Of a stretch of DNA of 64,000 bases, positions 40,183 through 48,786 are shown piece after piece; the first letter of the stretch is position 1; every line of letters begins with the position of its first letter. Below the pieces are notes generated by a model. The model was not told the origin of the DNA, did no database searches, and saw only the letters and a list, made by a program, of their open reading frames with translations. The stretch is from a virus: IMG/VR virus record IMGVR_UViG_3300032893_000027, positions 1 through 64,000 of that record; one strand, given 5' to 3'. A program made the position numbers and the translations under genes.

Positions 40183-41138
40183 TACGGTTGACCTCCATAG
40201 TTACCAAGCTTCTTCTCTTCCCGCAGCTTCATAAGCTGCACGGCATAATCAGCCTCAGAGACGCCAGCAATCTTTGCGGCCTCCTTCTGGGCTGCGGTGA
40301 GGGTAATACGGCCGGTATCTCGCTGGCCACTGGCCTTGGGCACCTCCCGAGACGGAGGGGCGCTGTAAGCGATCTTCCGAGTCTGGGTAGGCTTTTCCTC
40401 TTCGCTCACTTCCAACTCCTCGTCATCCTCAGGCTCCAGACTACCACGCATTCCAAGCCTTTCCTCCATCCTTTCGAAGTAGGGCTGCGAATAGGGCTGG
40501 AGGCCCTCGGCTACCACCTTCCAGTGAAGATACTGAATCTCAGCGTTCTTTTCTGGATTGTGGAGATACTCTGGATGTTCCCGCAGCCACGTCTTGGCCA
40601 GTGGAGGAAGTGCGGTACTATCAAGGGCATCTTGCTGTTGAGGCTTAGGTTCGTACTTCGGACGCTCCTTGATTTCACGCTCGATAGCTTCCTTGCCCTG
40701 TTCCAGCGTCAGGATCTTAGTCTCAGCCCGCGCCAAGCGGCGATAAGCCTCAGCCTGAGCCTTGCCATCCCCAAGCTGGGTGGCCATCTCAATGTCCCTT
40801 TGGGCCGTCTCAGCCTCGCCCTGAGCGGCAGCAAGGGCCGCACTGAGCGTCTCCTGCTGGCTTGTCATGGACCGTTCTTGAAGCTTATTGACTTCAAGAT
40901 CGCGTTCCTGAGCCTGCTTGATGGCGTCAAGCTTGGCCTGACGCTCCTGCTCTATCTGGGTGCGATAGGTCTCATTGGCTTTTCTGAGGGTTTCGAGTTC
41001 GGCTTTAAGTGAAGCCGCTGGATCTTCTTGAGCCTCAACCTTCTCGGTATTGGTCTCTAGAGGTTCGCCCTCAACAGGGTCTCTTTCAACCACTTGGGCT
41101 GCGGCCTGACGGCCTCGAATAGGTCTCAATTTAGGCAT
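40182..41138 (-). CDS. Scaffolding protein
   Basis: The 318-residue protein has the expected form of a capsid scaffold: Pro/Glu-rich ends and a long helical, Glu/Gln/Arg-rich middle with coiled-coil heptads (ETLRKANETYRTQIEQERQ), an acidic stretch (EPEDDEELEVSEEEK) and a compact basic C-terminus (VSEADYAVQLMKLREEKK) that would bind the coat protein. The place just before the capsid genes fits exactly. Confidence 0.8.
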   Translation of the reverse strand: MPKLRPIRGRQAAAQVVERDPVEGEPLETNTEKVEAQEDPAASLKAELETLRKANETYRTQIEQERQAKLDAIKQAQERDLEVNKLQERSMTSQQETLSAALAAAQGEAETAQRDIEMATQLGDGKAQAEAYRRLARAETKILTLEQGKEAIEREIKERPKYEPKPQQQDALDSTALPPLAKTWLREHPEYLHNPEKNAEIQYLHWKVVAEGLQPYSQPYFERMEERLGMRGSLEPEDDEELEVSEEEKPTQTRKIAYSAPPSREVPKASGQRDTGRITLTAAQKEAAKIAGVSEADYAVQLMKLREEKKLGNYGGQP

Positions 41139-41140
41139 TC

Positions 41141-41572
41141 TTAATCCTTATCAATAATCGCAGGGTCCTTGACCTTCATGCGGATCGAGGAGTCCCTCAC
41201 CAAACGGCAGGGCCAATCCCCGACCGTCAACTGCCACGCATCACCAATCTTGAATACCACCCACTCGTTAATGTCGGCGGCTTGACCATTAAAGGAGAAC
41301 TCCCCATCATCTCGGAAAGCATCCTTCCCCATCTTCAGAACAAGACCGGTCTTGCCTTGCCATACATCCTCTTCGAGCGTATTCCCCGTGAGAATGATTC
41401 CACCCTTGGTCTTGGCCGGTCGAATATAGGTGGCGATCAAGACCATGTTATACATCACGTCGATTCCGGAGAGGTCCCCCACCTTGGCCCGAATCGCCGC
41501 CTTGCGCTCGGCAAGCTCAGGTATCTGGCTAACCTCTTCAATTGCTTTACGATTTAGTTTTACATGGCTCAT
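41141..41572 (-). CDS. GroES-like co-chaperonin
   Basis: The 143-residue protein matches the GroES/Cpn10 layout: a beta barrel with IATYIRPAKTKGGIILTGNT, an interrupted mobile-loop region, then VLKMGKDAFRD, and NEWVVFKIGDAWQL at the place of the roof loop. Phage co-chaperonins such as T4 gp31 widen the host chaperonin cage for the capsid protein. Its position just before scaffold and capsid genes supports that. The mobile loop is longer than in host GroES. Confidence 0.8.
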   Translation of the reverse strand: MSHVKLNRKAIEEVSQIPELAERKAAIRAKVGDLSGIDVMYNMVLIATYIRPAKTKGGIILTGNTLEEDVWQGKTGLVLKMGKDAFRDDGEFSFNGQAADINEWVVFKIGDAWQLTVGDWPCRLVRDSSIRMKVKDPAIIDKD

Positions 41573-41754
41573 TGATCTTCTCTTTCTAAGTCTTCACAGA
41601 GGGCGAGAGCCCCCCTTAACCCTTCAATCTGTCCTACACAATGCCAATACCGGTTGAAGTTATCATATCCTGTGGACAGGGCTTCCTTGCGCTTCTCGAT
41701 CTCCGCTTCAACTAATACCTCTAAGCGGGAATGAAATCTCGACTTGACGATCAT
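41569..41754 (-). CDS. Small helical protein, 61 residues
   Basis: A charged helical peptide (RLEVLVEAEIEKRKEALSTG) ending in a GQIEGLRGALALCEDLE pattern common in small phage proteins placed near head genes. It overlaps the GroES-like gene by 4 bp. The role is unknown. Confidence 0.55.
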   Translation of the reverse strand: MIVKSRFHSRLEVLVEAEIEKRKEALSTGYDNFNRYWHCVGQIEGLRGALALCEDLEREDQ

Positions 41755-41757
41755 GGC

Positions 41758-41925
41758 TTATTTTTTCTTCTTGGATTGTCCGCTTTCGGACAGCGCAATG
41801 GCAACGGCCTGCTTGCGAGACTTCACCAACGGACCCGTCTTGGAGCCGCTATGAAGCTGTCCGTTTTTGAATTTGTGCATCTCAGTATGAACTATTTCTT
41901 TCTTACTCTGACCTTTAATCGGCAT
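41758..41925 (-). CDS. DUF6496-like small basic protein, 55 residues
   Basis: A frame fills the gap 41755-41924 exactly. It contains MHKFKNGQLHSGSKTGPLV followed by KSRKQAVAIALSES, the pattern of a small phage family (DUF6496). It ends in a run of lysines and is very basic. In other phages the gene is also found beside portal or head genes. The role is unknown. Confidence 0.75.
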   Translation of the reverse strand: MPIKGQSKKEIVHTEMHKFKNGQLHSGSKTGPLVKSRKQAVAIALSESGQSKKKK

Positions 41926-42146
41926 TAGATTTCTCTTTTATCAGTTGGAACACAAACGACCTCAGCCTTACCGGCGGGTCGATATGTACTCATAAACTGT
42001 TCTGCTTTATCAGCACACTCTTCGTAAGAATATAATTGTGGAAAAGTAAACGTCACCGGTCGGGTCGGATGGATCTTCTTGGTGCTATAAGGGCTGATGA
42101 CGGCCAGCCAAGCCGTCACCACGATCTGAAAGAACGTCGAGGCCAA
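41925..42146 (-). CDS. Signal-anchor small protein, 73 residues
   Basis: Starting from TTG at 42146 after an AGG site, the protein opens with a hydrophobic stretch (FFQIVVTAWLAVISPY) that could act as a signal or membrane anchor. It continues with two Cys about 32 residues apart. It may be exported and form a disulphide. No family is recognised. Confidence 0.5.
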   Translation of the reverse strand: MASTFFQIVVTAWLAVISPYSTKKIHPTRPVTFTFPQLYSYEECADKAEQFMSTYRPAGKAEVVCVPTDKREI

Positions 42147-42842
42147 TTACCTGTCGCCTCTATGCTTCTTATAATACTTATACTGGGCCAAGGTGCCGCT
42201 GCCGCTATTCTGGCCGCCAGTCTTGGCATTCAGAATCGAGACCGGACCACCCCGAGCATAGCGAGTGTTCTCGGAGGTGCGCTTACTCCACTTGGCAAGG
42301 TTCTCTGGATTGGCAATCCCGCTAATATACTTTCCGTCCTTCTTCACAGCCCCACCTCGTTTCATTCCGCCGGGACCACCCATCGGCGGCTTACCCATCG
42401 GAGGACCCCCTAAGCCCGGCATACCTCCAGCCATAGGCGAAGGGGGCGGCGCCATTGGCGCCTTGGGCGGCATAAGTGGCGGGGGACTACCCGCCATTGG
42501 TCCCGCTGGGGGAGGTCCACCGGGACCACCACTCGGGGCGACCACTATGTTAATCTTCGTGTGGTGGCCCTTACCGCCCTTCTTTACTTTACCACCACGG
42601 GCGTATTTGTCCATACGTTTCATGGACTTACCGCCACAAGCCATTTTGGCTTCTTTCGTAATCTTGCTATGCTTGCCTTCGTATTGAGGGCCATGATGCT
42701 TAGACGTCTTGGGAGTCACGCCACCGCCAGTAGCATAAGTGGCCGTCTCACCCTTCTTCTGGTGCTCATGACCAAACAGCTTGTGGACCCTATCAGTACT
42801 GAAGGGATGCGACTTGCCAACATGCTTATAGGGATGCGCCAT
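42147..42842 (-). CDS. Lys/Gly/Pro-rich basic virion-region protein
   Basis: The 231-residue protein starts at the ATG one base after the previous stop. It has a His-rich head (AHPYKHVGKSHPF), a GGGVTPK unit, basic Gly-Lys repeats (ARGGKVKKGGKGHH), a long Pro/Gly/Met low-complexity centre, and a basic end with ARGGPVSIL. It is a longer relative of the 37075-37410 protein. Disordered and cationic, it may bind DNA or the capsid. Confidence 0.6.
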   Translation of the reverse strand: MAHPYKHVGKSHPFSTDRVHKLFGHEHQKKGETATYATGGGVTPKTSKHHGPQYEGKHSKITKEAKMACGGKSMKRMDKYARGGKVKKGGKGHHTKINIVVAPSGGPGGPPPAGPMAGSPPPLMPPKAPMAPPPSPMAGGMPGLGGPPMGKPPMGGPGGMKRGGAVKKDGKYISGIANPENLAKWSKRTSENTRYARGGPVSILNAKTGGQNSGSGTLAQYKYYKKHRGDR

Positions 42843-42843
42843 C

Positions 42844-43062
42844 TTACTTCTTTCCAGCTTGACTACCGGCAGGCTTACCGGCAGGGATGGGACCAATGCT
42901 CTCCCGTGCCGGGAGGGTTAGGGGATCAAGATCTTGGTTCTGGTAATAGGCCATATCAGCAGCCTTATCACCCGGCCATTTATAATGGTCGGCATGACCA
43001 ACAATCTTTTGCATCTTGGTAAACCGAGATTTCTTAACGTCGCCGTGATGATGATGTGCCAT
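42844..43062 (-). CDS. His-rich small protein after portal, 72 residues
   Basis: It begins MAHHHHGDVKKSRF, resembling the head of the neighbouring basic protein, and has a central helix (ADHYKWPGDKAADMAYYQNQD) and a Pro/Gly/Lys end. It starts at the last base of the portal gene, so is probably translated with it. No assigned function. Confidence 0.55.
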   Translation of the reverse strand: MAHHHHGDVKKSRFTKMQKIVGHADHYKWPGDKAADMAYYQNQDLDPLTLPARESIGPIPAGKPAGSQAGKK

Positions 43063-45773
43063 TAGTCCTCGTCCCTCTTGGGTTTCTTTGTAACAGCTTT
43101 CTTACTAGCTGTCACCTTGGCCTGAGCCAGCTTCTTGCTGGTAGAAAGTTCTACCTTATGTTTTTCTTTCTTCATTTGCATTTCTTGATCGTTATGATCT
43201 AGCTGCTGCTCATGAGCCTCATCTTCTCTTTCAGTTTTCGCCTCTTCAGACGGACCATGCGCTTTCGCAGCAGCGTCTCCCATTTTCTTGGCCGCCTCAA
43301 GTTCGACCTGATGCCGTTCCCTCTGGTGCTGCATCTCTTGGGCATGCTGCGCCGCCTCCCGCGCTAACTGAGAGCGGTGCTTCTGGTTCTCCATCTGAAT
43401 CTGTTGGTTGCCTTTCTGCTGCTCTAGGGCAAACTGCCCCTTCTGCTTCATGGCTTCCGTATACAGATTCGCTTGGTTTTCCTGATGCTTGGCATGGACA
43501 TCATGAGCCCGAGCCAGCATGTCCATCTGCATCTCTTGCTGCTTGGATGCCTGATCCATCTGCATCTTGTGATGAGCCTGAACCAGATCCGTTTGGGCCT
43601 GCTGCGTGTGTATAATACGCTCACCCTCCAGCTTCTTGTCCTGAAGCAGAAGTTTCATCTGCTCAATCTTCTCACGGCTGACCCGCTCCTGCGCCGCATC
43701 CTGTATCTTCATGGCTTCGCTGGCGGCCTTGATCTTCGTCTCAAGCAACTGAATCTCAGCCTGCTTTTCTGCCTGCATTGACTTCTGCTGTATCGCCACC
43801 ATGCGTGGATCAGGAGCAGGAGTAGCAGGAGCCTGACGAAACAATCCTTGCGGATTAATGTCCGCAATTTGCATGACATGCATATCCACCCCAACCGGAT
43901 CGTAAAGATCTGGGTTAGCCTTCTGAAGCTCCTTGATAGCCATAGCCTTGGCCATGCGGTGCAGACTGGTTGGGTTGTTGGGATCGGCCACCGGAACAAT
44001 GTGATAGTCATTAAGTGCTTGAAGGAACTGGTCTTTCTCCCACTTCTTGAAGCCTTTGCAATGCCGGATGAACGCACCGGGATCTTCCCGGAGACGTTCG
44101 ACTAGGAGTTCAAATTCCTTCGCCTGCGAGGCATGGAGACGCTTGTGAGCCGAATCCATGACCTTGGTCGCTTGTTCGATGAGTGCAAGAGTAGTTCCAA
44201 CAGGAGCGTCCTGTTTGCCTTCGCCGACGTTGATGTTTGCTGTCTGTCCAAGCTTTCGTCCAATTTCCTCCAGATGTTGGATGAAGGCCGTAAAGGACGG
44301 ACCCGTCTCTTTGTACGGCAGCGGCATGACCGATTTGCGGATATCATCCTGTGATCCGATTTCAAGTCCAACACCCCCACCCGGAGGCACCCGGAACTGG
44401 TTAGAGAGTTGCCGACCAATCCCCTTTGCATACAAGAAGCCGGGGAAGTTCGCGAACATCCCGTTGTCGAGTTGGAGTCGGGTCGATGCTGTTAATGCAA
44501 TCGTTATATTACCGAGAAGGTGGACATAGCCAAGCCCATAAAAGCCCAATCCACGGACCATTGGGAATTGCACAAAGTATTCTTTGGCGCGGCAGTCCTT
44601 GTCGTCCTTCTTCCAGTTCCTTCTAATGTCAAGAATCTGGCGAGAACCCTTTTCAATTGTGACACGATAGGGAAGGGGTAACCCTTTGCCCTTGAACTTC
44701 TCAGGGGCGAATTCATCGAGGTCTAACTCTGTGTAGATTTCGTAGACTTCATAGTCGCGGTCTTCAGGTTTCTGCGCATTCGGATTGAAGCCTGCAACTT
44801 CATTTTTCTTTTTATCAACCGCCGTTTGAGGGAACTGGACGGGAGCCGCGAGGTCCACATCACGGTAAACCTCTTCGATCTGCATCCGCTTCAGGACCGA
44901 CTTGCGCATCCTGATACGATGGGTGATACGGCCACAGTTCTGGAGATCGGTGGCCGAGTCCGATACGATTAGATCTTCTGCATCAACGCTCTCTGAAACA
45001 GCCTTACGCTTTAGTGGACAGTTAAAAACTTTCTTAAATCCGTCACCACCGAAACCAACATAGAACAACATGCGGTCAGTATCGGCCACATAGTTGGTCC
45101 CGGTTAATAGATAATGGTTGAGTCCCTGTTCCAGCGCTTGAGCGAGTTCGTCGCTACTGGCTGCAAGTTGAGGGGGAGGAAGGGTGGGATATGGATTGTC
45201 GGGGTCCGCCGCATTGGGCGATGCAAGGACATACCTCGGCACAATCGGTGAGTCATTCCGGACCTTAACCGGACCTGCCGCAGGTAATAGCTCCGCTCGG
45301 GCCGTGGCTTGGAATGACACTGTGGCGTCAAGCAGGAGGGGGTGCCGCACCGTGGACATACCCTCCAAGGGGGCAGACGATCCACCAAGGTCGGTACGAG
45401 GCTTTTCAAGCTTGAGCCCAAGTAATTCAATACCGAGAGCCCTTGTTTCCATCCACTCATTCCGCGACAATATGTCGCGCTCGACACCAGCCAGAAGTTC
45501 CGAAGCAATCTTACCGAGTTCATCCTCGGATATTTCAAGGGCAAGGTTGGCTTCGAAACTGGTATCCCGCTTAACAGTGGTATGAGCACGAATAGCTTCC
45601 GGGTTCGTATCAAAAGTCGTGGTTCCATCAGCATTGTCGATGCGAAGCATCCCATGCTCGACGGTTATGTTCACTGTTTCTTCTTTTGACGGACTCTCGA
45701 CCAGCCGCAGTCTGGGCCGGTCTGGGGTCGGATAGGGGTCCGACAATCCCATGCTATTCGATTTTCGAGCCAT
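43062..45773 (-). CDS. Portal protein (P22-like) with long C-terminal barrel
   Basis: The dodecameric portal is the DNA gateway and packaging-motor base. The 903-residue protein matches large podovirus portals: RHPLLLDATVSFQATARAEL in the stem region, LDNGMFANFPGFLYAKG, and VGTTLALIEQATKVMDSAHKRLH. The last 300 residues are an almost pure Gln/Lys/Glu coiled coil, as in P22 where the C-terminus forms a long internal tube. It follows the terminase gene with a 7-bp gap, as expected for packaging genes. Confidence 0.85.
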   Translation of the reverse strand: MARKSNSMGLSDPYPTPDRPRLRLVESPSKEETVNITVEHGMLRIDNADGTTTFDTNPEAIRAHTTVKRDTSFEANLALEISEDELGKIASELLAGVERDILSRNEWMETRALGIELLGLKLEKPRTDLGGSSAPLEGMSTVRHPLLLDATVSFQATARAELLPAAGPVKVRNDSPIVPRYVLASPNAADPDNPYPTLPPPQLAASSDELAQALEQGLNHYLLTGTNYVADTDRMLFYVGFGGDGFKKVFNCPLKRKAVSESVDAEDLIVSDSATDLQNCGRITHRIRMRKSVLKRMQIEEVYRDVDLAAPVQFPQTAVDKKKNEVAGFNPNAQKPEDRDYEVYEIYTELDLDEFAPEKFKGKGLPLPYRVTIEKGSRQILDIRRNWKKDDKDCRAKEYFVQFPMVRGLGFYGLGYVHLLGNITIALTASTRLQLDNGMFANFPGFLYAKGIGRQLSNQFRVPPGGGVGLEIGSQDDIRKSVMPLPYKETGPSFTAFIQHLEEIGRKLGQTANINVGEGKQDAPVGTTLALIEQATKVMDSAHKRLHASQAKEFELLVERLREDPGAFIRHCKGFKKWEKDQFLQALNDYHIVPVADPNNPTSLHRMAKAMAIKELQKANPDLYDPVGVDMHVMQIADINPQGLFRQAPATPAPDPRMVAIQQKSMQAEKQAEIQLLETKIKAASEAMKIQDAAQERVSREKIEQMKLLLQDKKLEGERIIHTQQAQTDLVQAHHKMQMDQASKQQEMQMDMLARAHDVHAKHQENQANLYTEAMKQKGQFALEQQKGNQQIQMENQKHRSQLAREAAQHAQEMQHQRERHQVELEAAKKMGDAAAKAHGPSEEAKTEREDEAHEQQLDHNDQEMQMKKEKHKVELSTSKKLAQAKVTASKKAVTKKPKRDED

Positions 45774-45780
45774 ATATTAG

Positions 45781-47475
45781 TTACGACCAGTATAGAGGCT
45801 GGGACAAGTTCCGACGATCATATGCCATTTCGTCATCTGATGCCACTCTATACTCTTCCTTACGTAGGGCAAAGCCCATATCTCTCAACCACCTAAGCGC
45901 TTGAGAGGTACTGTCTACCAGATCGTCATGGCTACCTTTGGGGAAGATACCGCACTGGCGAATCACCTTATCGGCCCAACTTCTATCCGGCGCATAGACC
46001 ATTCCGTCCCGGAACAAATGTTCAATCGAGTTCACCCGTGCCCACTTGTCGCCATACTTCTTGGGGTCGACTTGTTCCACCGACAGCCTTCCGGTTCCCC
46101 GGAGCAGCCGACTGAGTTCCTGCCCGACTGACTGGCCGCTGCCCTTGGCCTCGATTAACAATCTATCCACAGGGAATGTGGGCCATGTCGCCCCCTCCTG
46201 AGGGATACAGGTATCCATCACCTTCTGTAACAAGTCCGTGAATTGGAGCCGCTCCTCCCATGCATAGAGCAACATGATCTTGGGGTGGTCAATCATGGGC
46301 TTATTTTCGATAAACAGCTTGTGGCGACCCCTGAGGTCCGGAACCGGTTCTATTAGTTCCGATTCTTCCCGCCATATCCCCCATACCGTGAGGGCCGAGG
46401 GATCGTTCTCATCCTTCTCCGTAAAGGCCGGGTCCAAGGAAGCTACGACGAATTCGAATGGCGGAAGCCTTGGCATCTTATCCGTGTCCCAAAGCTGCCA
46501 ATATTCCTCCTTAATAATGGCACCACCACGAGGAACCGGATACTGCTGATACTGACCAGCCCACGCATACGGACCCTTATCTCGTTCCATATTCACGCAA
46601 ACTTGATCAGTGAACCGCTCGGGCCATGCTAGTTCTCCGTCCTCTTCTCTGGGGTCCTCCCAGATATTCTCGACCTCTTGAATCTCTCCAGTCTCCGGGT
46701 TAGCGAGTTCCTCTGTTCCTAAGACCGTAACACAATGACGGGCAGGATCATGCCGCATCGGTATCATAAGGTGGGTGTAACCCATCTCACGAGAGACGGC
46801 GACACCGGATACGTCGTCCTCGTGAAGTCTTTGTTGAATAATAACAATTGCGGATTCTTGGGGGTTATTGAGACGGTCTGGAACGACTTCCGTAAACCAC
46901 ATGTTCGTTGTGTATCGAACCTGTTCCGACTCCATCTCCATTGTGTTGTTGGGGTCGTCAATGATGAACCTGTCGCCGCGTTCACCCACCCCGATACCAC
47001 TAACGGAGGTAGCGAGCTTCCAACCAGTCTTGTCGTTGGCGAACTTGATTTTGGTAAATTGTTCGTTACTAATGTGGAACCGATTTCCCCACAGCTTTTG
47101 ATACCGGTCGCTAATGACAATGTTGCGACAACGCATATTATCGCGTTCCGTCAAGTGATTCGAGTAAGAAGCGCAAACATATCTGGTCCACGGCATATTT
47201 CGGGGACCCCACTCCCACGCTGGCCAGAACACGTCAGTCATTAACGACTTCGTGAAGCCGGGTGGAACATTGATGAGGAGACGTTTGATATGGCCGTGGG
47301 TGACAGCTTCGAGGTGCTCCGCAATGGCTTCTATAGCCCAACCTCTTATAAAGGGGATAGCGGGCTCGACTACGGGCCAAACATACTCGGCAAATTCTAT
47401 AAGTCTGCTTTCGGCGCGAACCTTCTCCATACGCTTTGCGATTTCGGCGGCAGCCTTAAGGACAATAGTGTGCAT
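45781..47475 (-). CDS. terL: Terminase large subunit
   Basis: This ATPase-nuclease packages the genome. The N-terminal ATPase shows a Walker A-like loop (NVPPGFTKS, about residues 69-77), the adenine-side NLTERDNMR-type helix, and Walker B FIIDDPNN. The C-terminal RNase H-like nuclease has SLDPAFTEKDENDPSALTV, LLIEAKGSGQSVGQEL and KGSHDDLVDSTSQAL, with Asp residues for metal binding. At 564 residues it has normal length. It is the first gene of the leftward virion operon. No small-subunit gene is obvious beside it. Confidence 0.93.
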   Translation of the reverse strand: MHTIVLKAAAEIAKRMEKVRAESRLIEFAEYVWPVVEPAIPFIRGWAIEAIAEHLEAVTHGHIKRLLINVPPGFTKSLMTDVFWPAWEWGPRNMPWTRYVCASYSNHLTERDNMRCRNIVISDRYQKLWGNRFHISNEQFTKIKFANDKTGWKLATSVSGIGVGERGDRFIIDDPNNTMEMESEQVRYTTNMWFTEVVPDRLNNPQESAIVIIQQRLHEDDVSGVAVSREMGYTHLMIPMRHDPARHCVTVLGTEELANPETGEIQEVENIWEDPREEDGELAWPERFTDQVCVNMERDKGPYAWAGQYQQYPVPRGGAIIKEEYWQLWDTDKMPRLPPFEFVVASLDPAFTEKDENDPSALTVWGIWREESELIEPVPDLRGRHKLFIENKPMIDHPKIMLLYAWEERLQFTDLLQKVMDTCIPQEGATWPTFPVDRLLIEAKGSGQSVGQELSRLLRGTGRLSVEQVDPKKYGDKWARVNSIEHLFRDGMVYAPDRSWADKVIRQCGIFPKGSHDDLVDSTSQALRWLRDMGFALRKEEYRVASDDEMAYDRRNLSQPLYWS

Positions 47476-47506
47476 ATAACCCTCGTAACGAAGAATTGAG
47501 AGTAAA

Positions 47507-47719
47507 ATGAAACTAGAACAATTACAACAGCTTGAATCTCAAATGATGGAGGAGGTCGTCAAGCGCAGGAAGCTTGGCGGCTATAGCACAGAGGCAGAGG
47601 GTCTTCTGCTGGTCTGTGAGCATCTTTTAAAACTAGAACAACATCTCCGAAACGAAGCCGAGATGGTGGAGGTGATGAGTGCCGTTACCCCTAAAAACAA
47701 AAAGGCTAGATCTGCATAA
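47507..47719 (+). CDS. Short coiled-coil protein, 70 residues
   Basis: A helical peptide of heptad type (LEQLQQLESQMMEEVVKRRK, then LLVCEHLLKLEQHLRN) with a basic end. It diverges from the terminase gene with only 31 bp between, so both promoters must overlap coding sequence or be very compact. Its 3' end overlaps the acetyltransferase start by 41 bp in another frame. It could be a small terminase factor, but I see no DNA-binding domain. Confidence 0.55.
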   Translation: MKLEQLQQLESQMMEEVVKRRKLGGYSTEAEGLLLVCEHLLKLEQHLRNEAEMVEVMSAVTPKNKKARSA

Positions 47720-48197
47720 CCTCGTATACGAGGAAGAGACCCTACGGACCATTGTGGGCTGGTTGAATCATCCGGACGTTGTTCGGTTTTCCGAGCAACG
47801 CCACCGAACCCACAATATCCAAAGCCAAGTTAACTACTTCAATTCTATCGTTCATGGCAATCGCTATGTCGGGATTTATCTCGGCAAGCTTTTGATTGGG
47901 ACGATGACGGCCACATTCGACAAGCCCAACTCTATTGCCAACATCGGCATCATGCTTGGCGAGAAAAGCCAATGGGGTCATGGCTATGGGCAGGAAGCTT
48001 GGTCAAGTTTTTGTGATGAATTATTCCGGGAAGGGGTGCGAAAAATAGAAGCGGGCTGCATGTCCATCAACTATAGGATGATGGGTATCTGCCAGCACTA
48101 CGGGATGGTCGAAGAAGGCCGCCAAGATAAACACTTTGTTTTTGGCGAGGGGTTCACTGATCTGGTCCATTGGGGAAAGTTTAATGAGCCAAGCTGA
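47679..48197 (+). CDS. GNAT acetyltransferase, PseH-like by context
   Basis: The 172-residue RimJ/RimL-type enzyme has DLHNLVYEEETLRTIVGWLN, RYVGIYLGKLLIGTM and a motif A-like LGEKSQWGHGYGQEAWS for CoA. In pseudaminic acid synthesis PseH N-acetylates the 4-amino group of the intermediate made by PseC. The strong GGAGG site decides the GTG start. Overlap with the next gene (14 bp) shows operon linkage. The substrate is inferred only from neighbours. O-acetylation of another sugar is possible. Confidence 0.7.
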   Translation: MPLPLKTKRLDLHNLVYEEETLRTIVGWLNHPDVVRFSEQRHRTHNIQSQVNYFNSIVHGNRYVGIYLGKLLIGTMTATFDKPNSIANIGIMLGEKSQWGHGYGQEAWSSFCDELFREGVRKIEAGCMSINYRMMGICQHYGMVEEGRQDKHFVFGEGFTDLVHWGKFNEPS

Positions 48198-48786
48198 AGT
48201 CTTTCTAGCAGGAGAAGGAGACCGCTATCATGAACGAAACCGCAATGCAGAACTTAACGCAAGCGTTGTTAACGCCATACTTAGCATTGGCTTCCGGCCA
48301 AATGCTATTCTTGAGATTGGCTGTGGAGATGGCCGATACCTTCACGAACTCTATCAATACTATGGAGGACGATGCGTTGGGGTCGATCCTTCCTCGGACG
48401 CCATCGCCGAAGGCAAACTCAAATATCCGGAAATTGAACTCATATGCACGGACGCGAAGGGAATAACGGATCGGTCGAGTTTCGACCTTATCGTCTTCGG
48501 GTTCTGTCTCTATCTAATGGATAGACAAGATCTGTTCTATCTTGTCTACCAATTCGACTGGCACCTTAAAGACGGTGGTTACCTCGCTATCCACGACTTC
48601 GATCCTGAGTATCCTCAGGTCTCGACCTACAAGCACAGGAAGGGAATCTACTCCTACAAGATGGATTACCCTTCTCTGTGGCTGGCTAATCCCGGCTACA
48701 GGAAGATTACAAAGGCCAAGACCGGTGAGGGCACTGCTATCACCATCCTCCAAAAACATGGCTGGGGTTCCCTATGCGAGTCCTGA
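48184..48786 (+). CDS. SAM-dependent methylase of pseudaminic-acid-associated type
   Basis: The 200-residue protein begins AEVFLAGEGDRYHERNRN, the pattern of methylases found in pseudaminic acid clusters. It has the SAM motif ILEIGCGDGRYLHEL with an acidic partner (VGVDPSSD) and a YLAIHDFDPEYPQ region. It could methylate a hydroxyl or amine of the finished sugar. ATG at 48184 lies inside the previous gene; a longer frame upstream lacks family similarity. Confidence 0.75.
   Translation: MSQAEVFLAGEGDRYHERNRNAELNASVVNAILSIGFRPNAILEIGCGDGRYLHELYQYYGGRCVGVDPSSDAIAEGKLKYPEIELICTDAKGITDRSSFDLIVFGFCLYLMDRQDLFYLVYQFDWHLKDGGYLAIHDFDPEYPQVSTYKHRKGIYSYKMDYPSLWLANPGYRKITKAKTGEGTAITILQKHGWGSLCES

Noticed and set aside
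40188-41012. 274-codon rightward frame over the scaffold gene
   Set aside because: It is an antisense shadow of a Glu/Gln-rich coding sequence, giving Leu-rich translation with no real motif.
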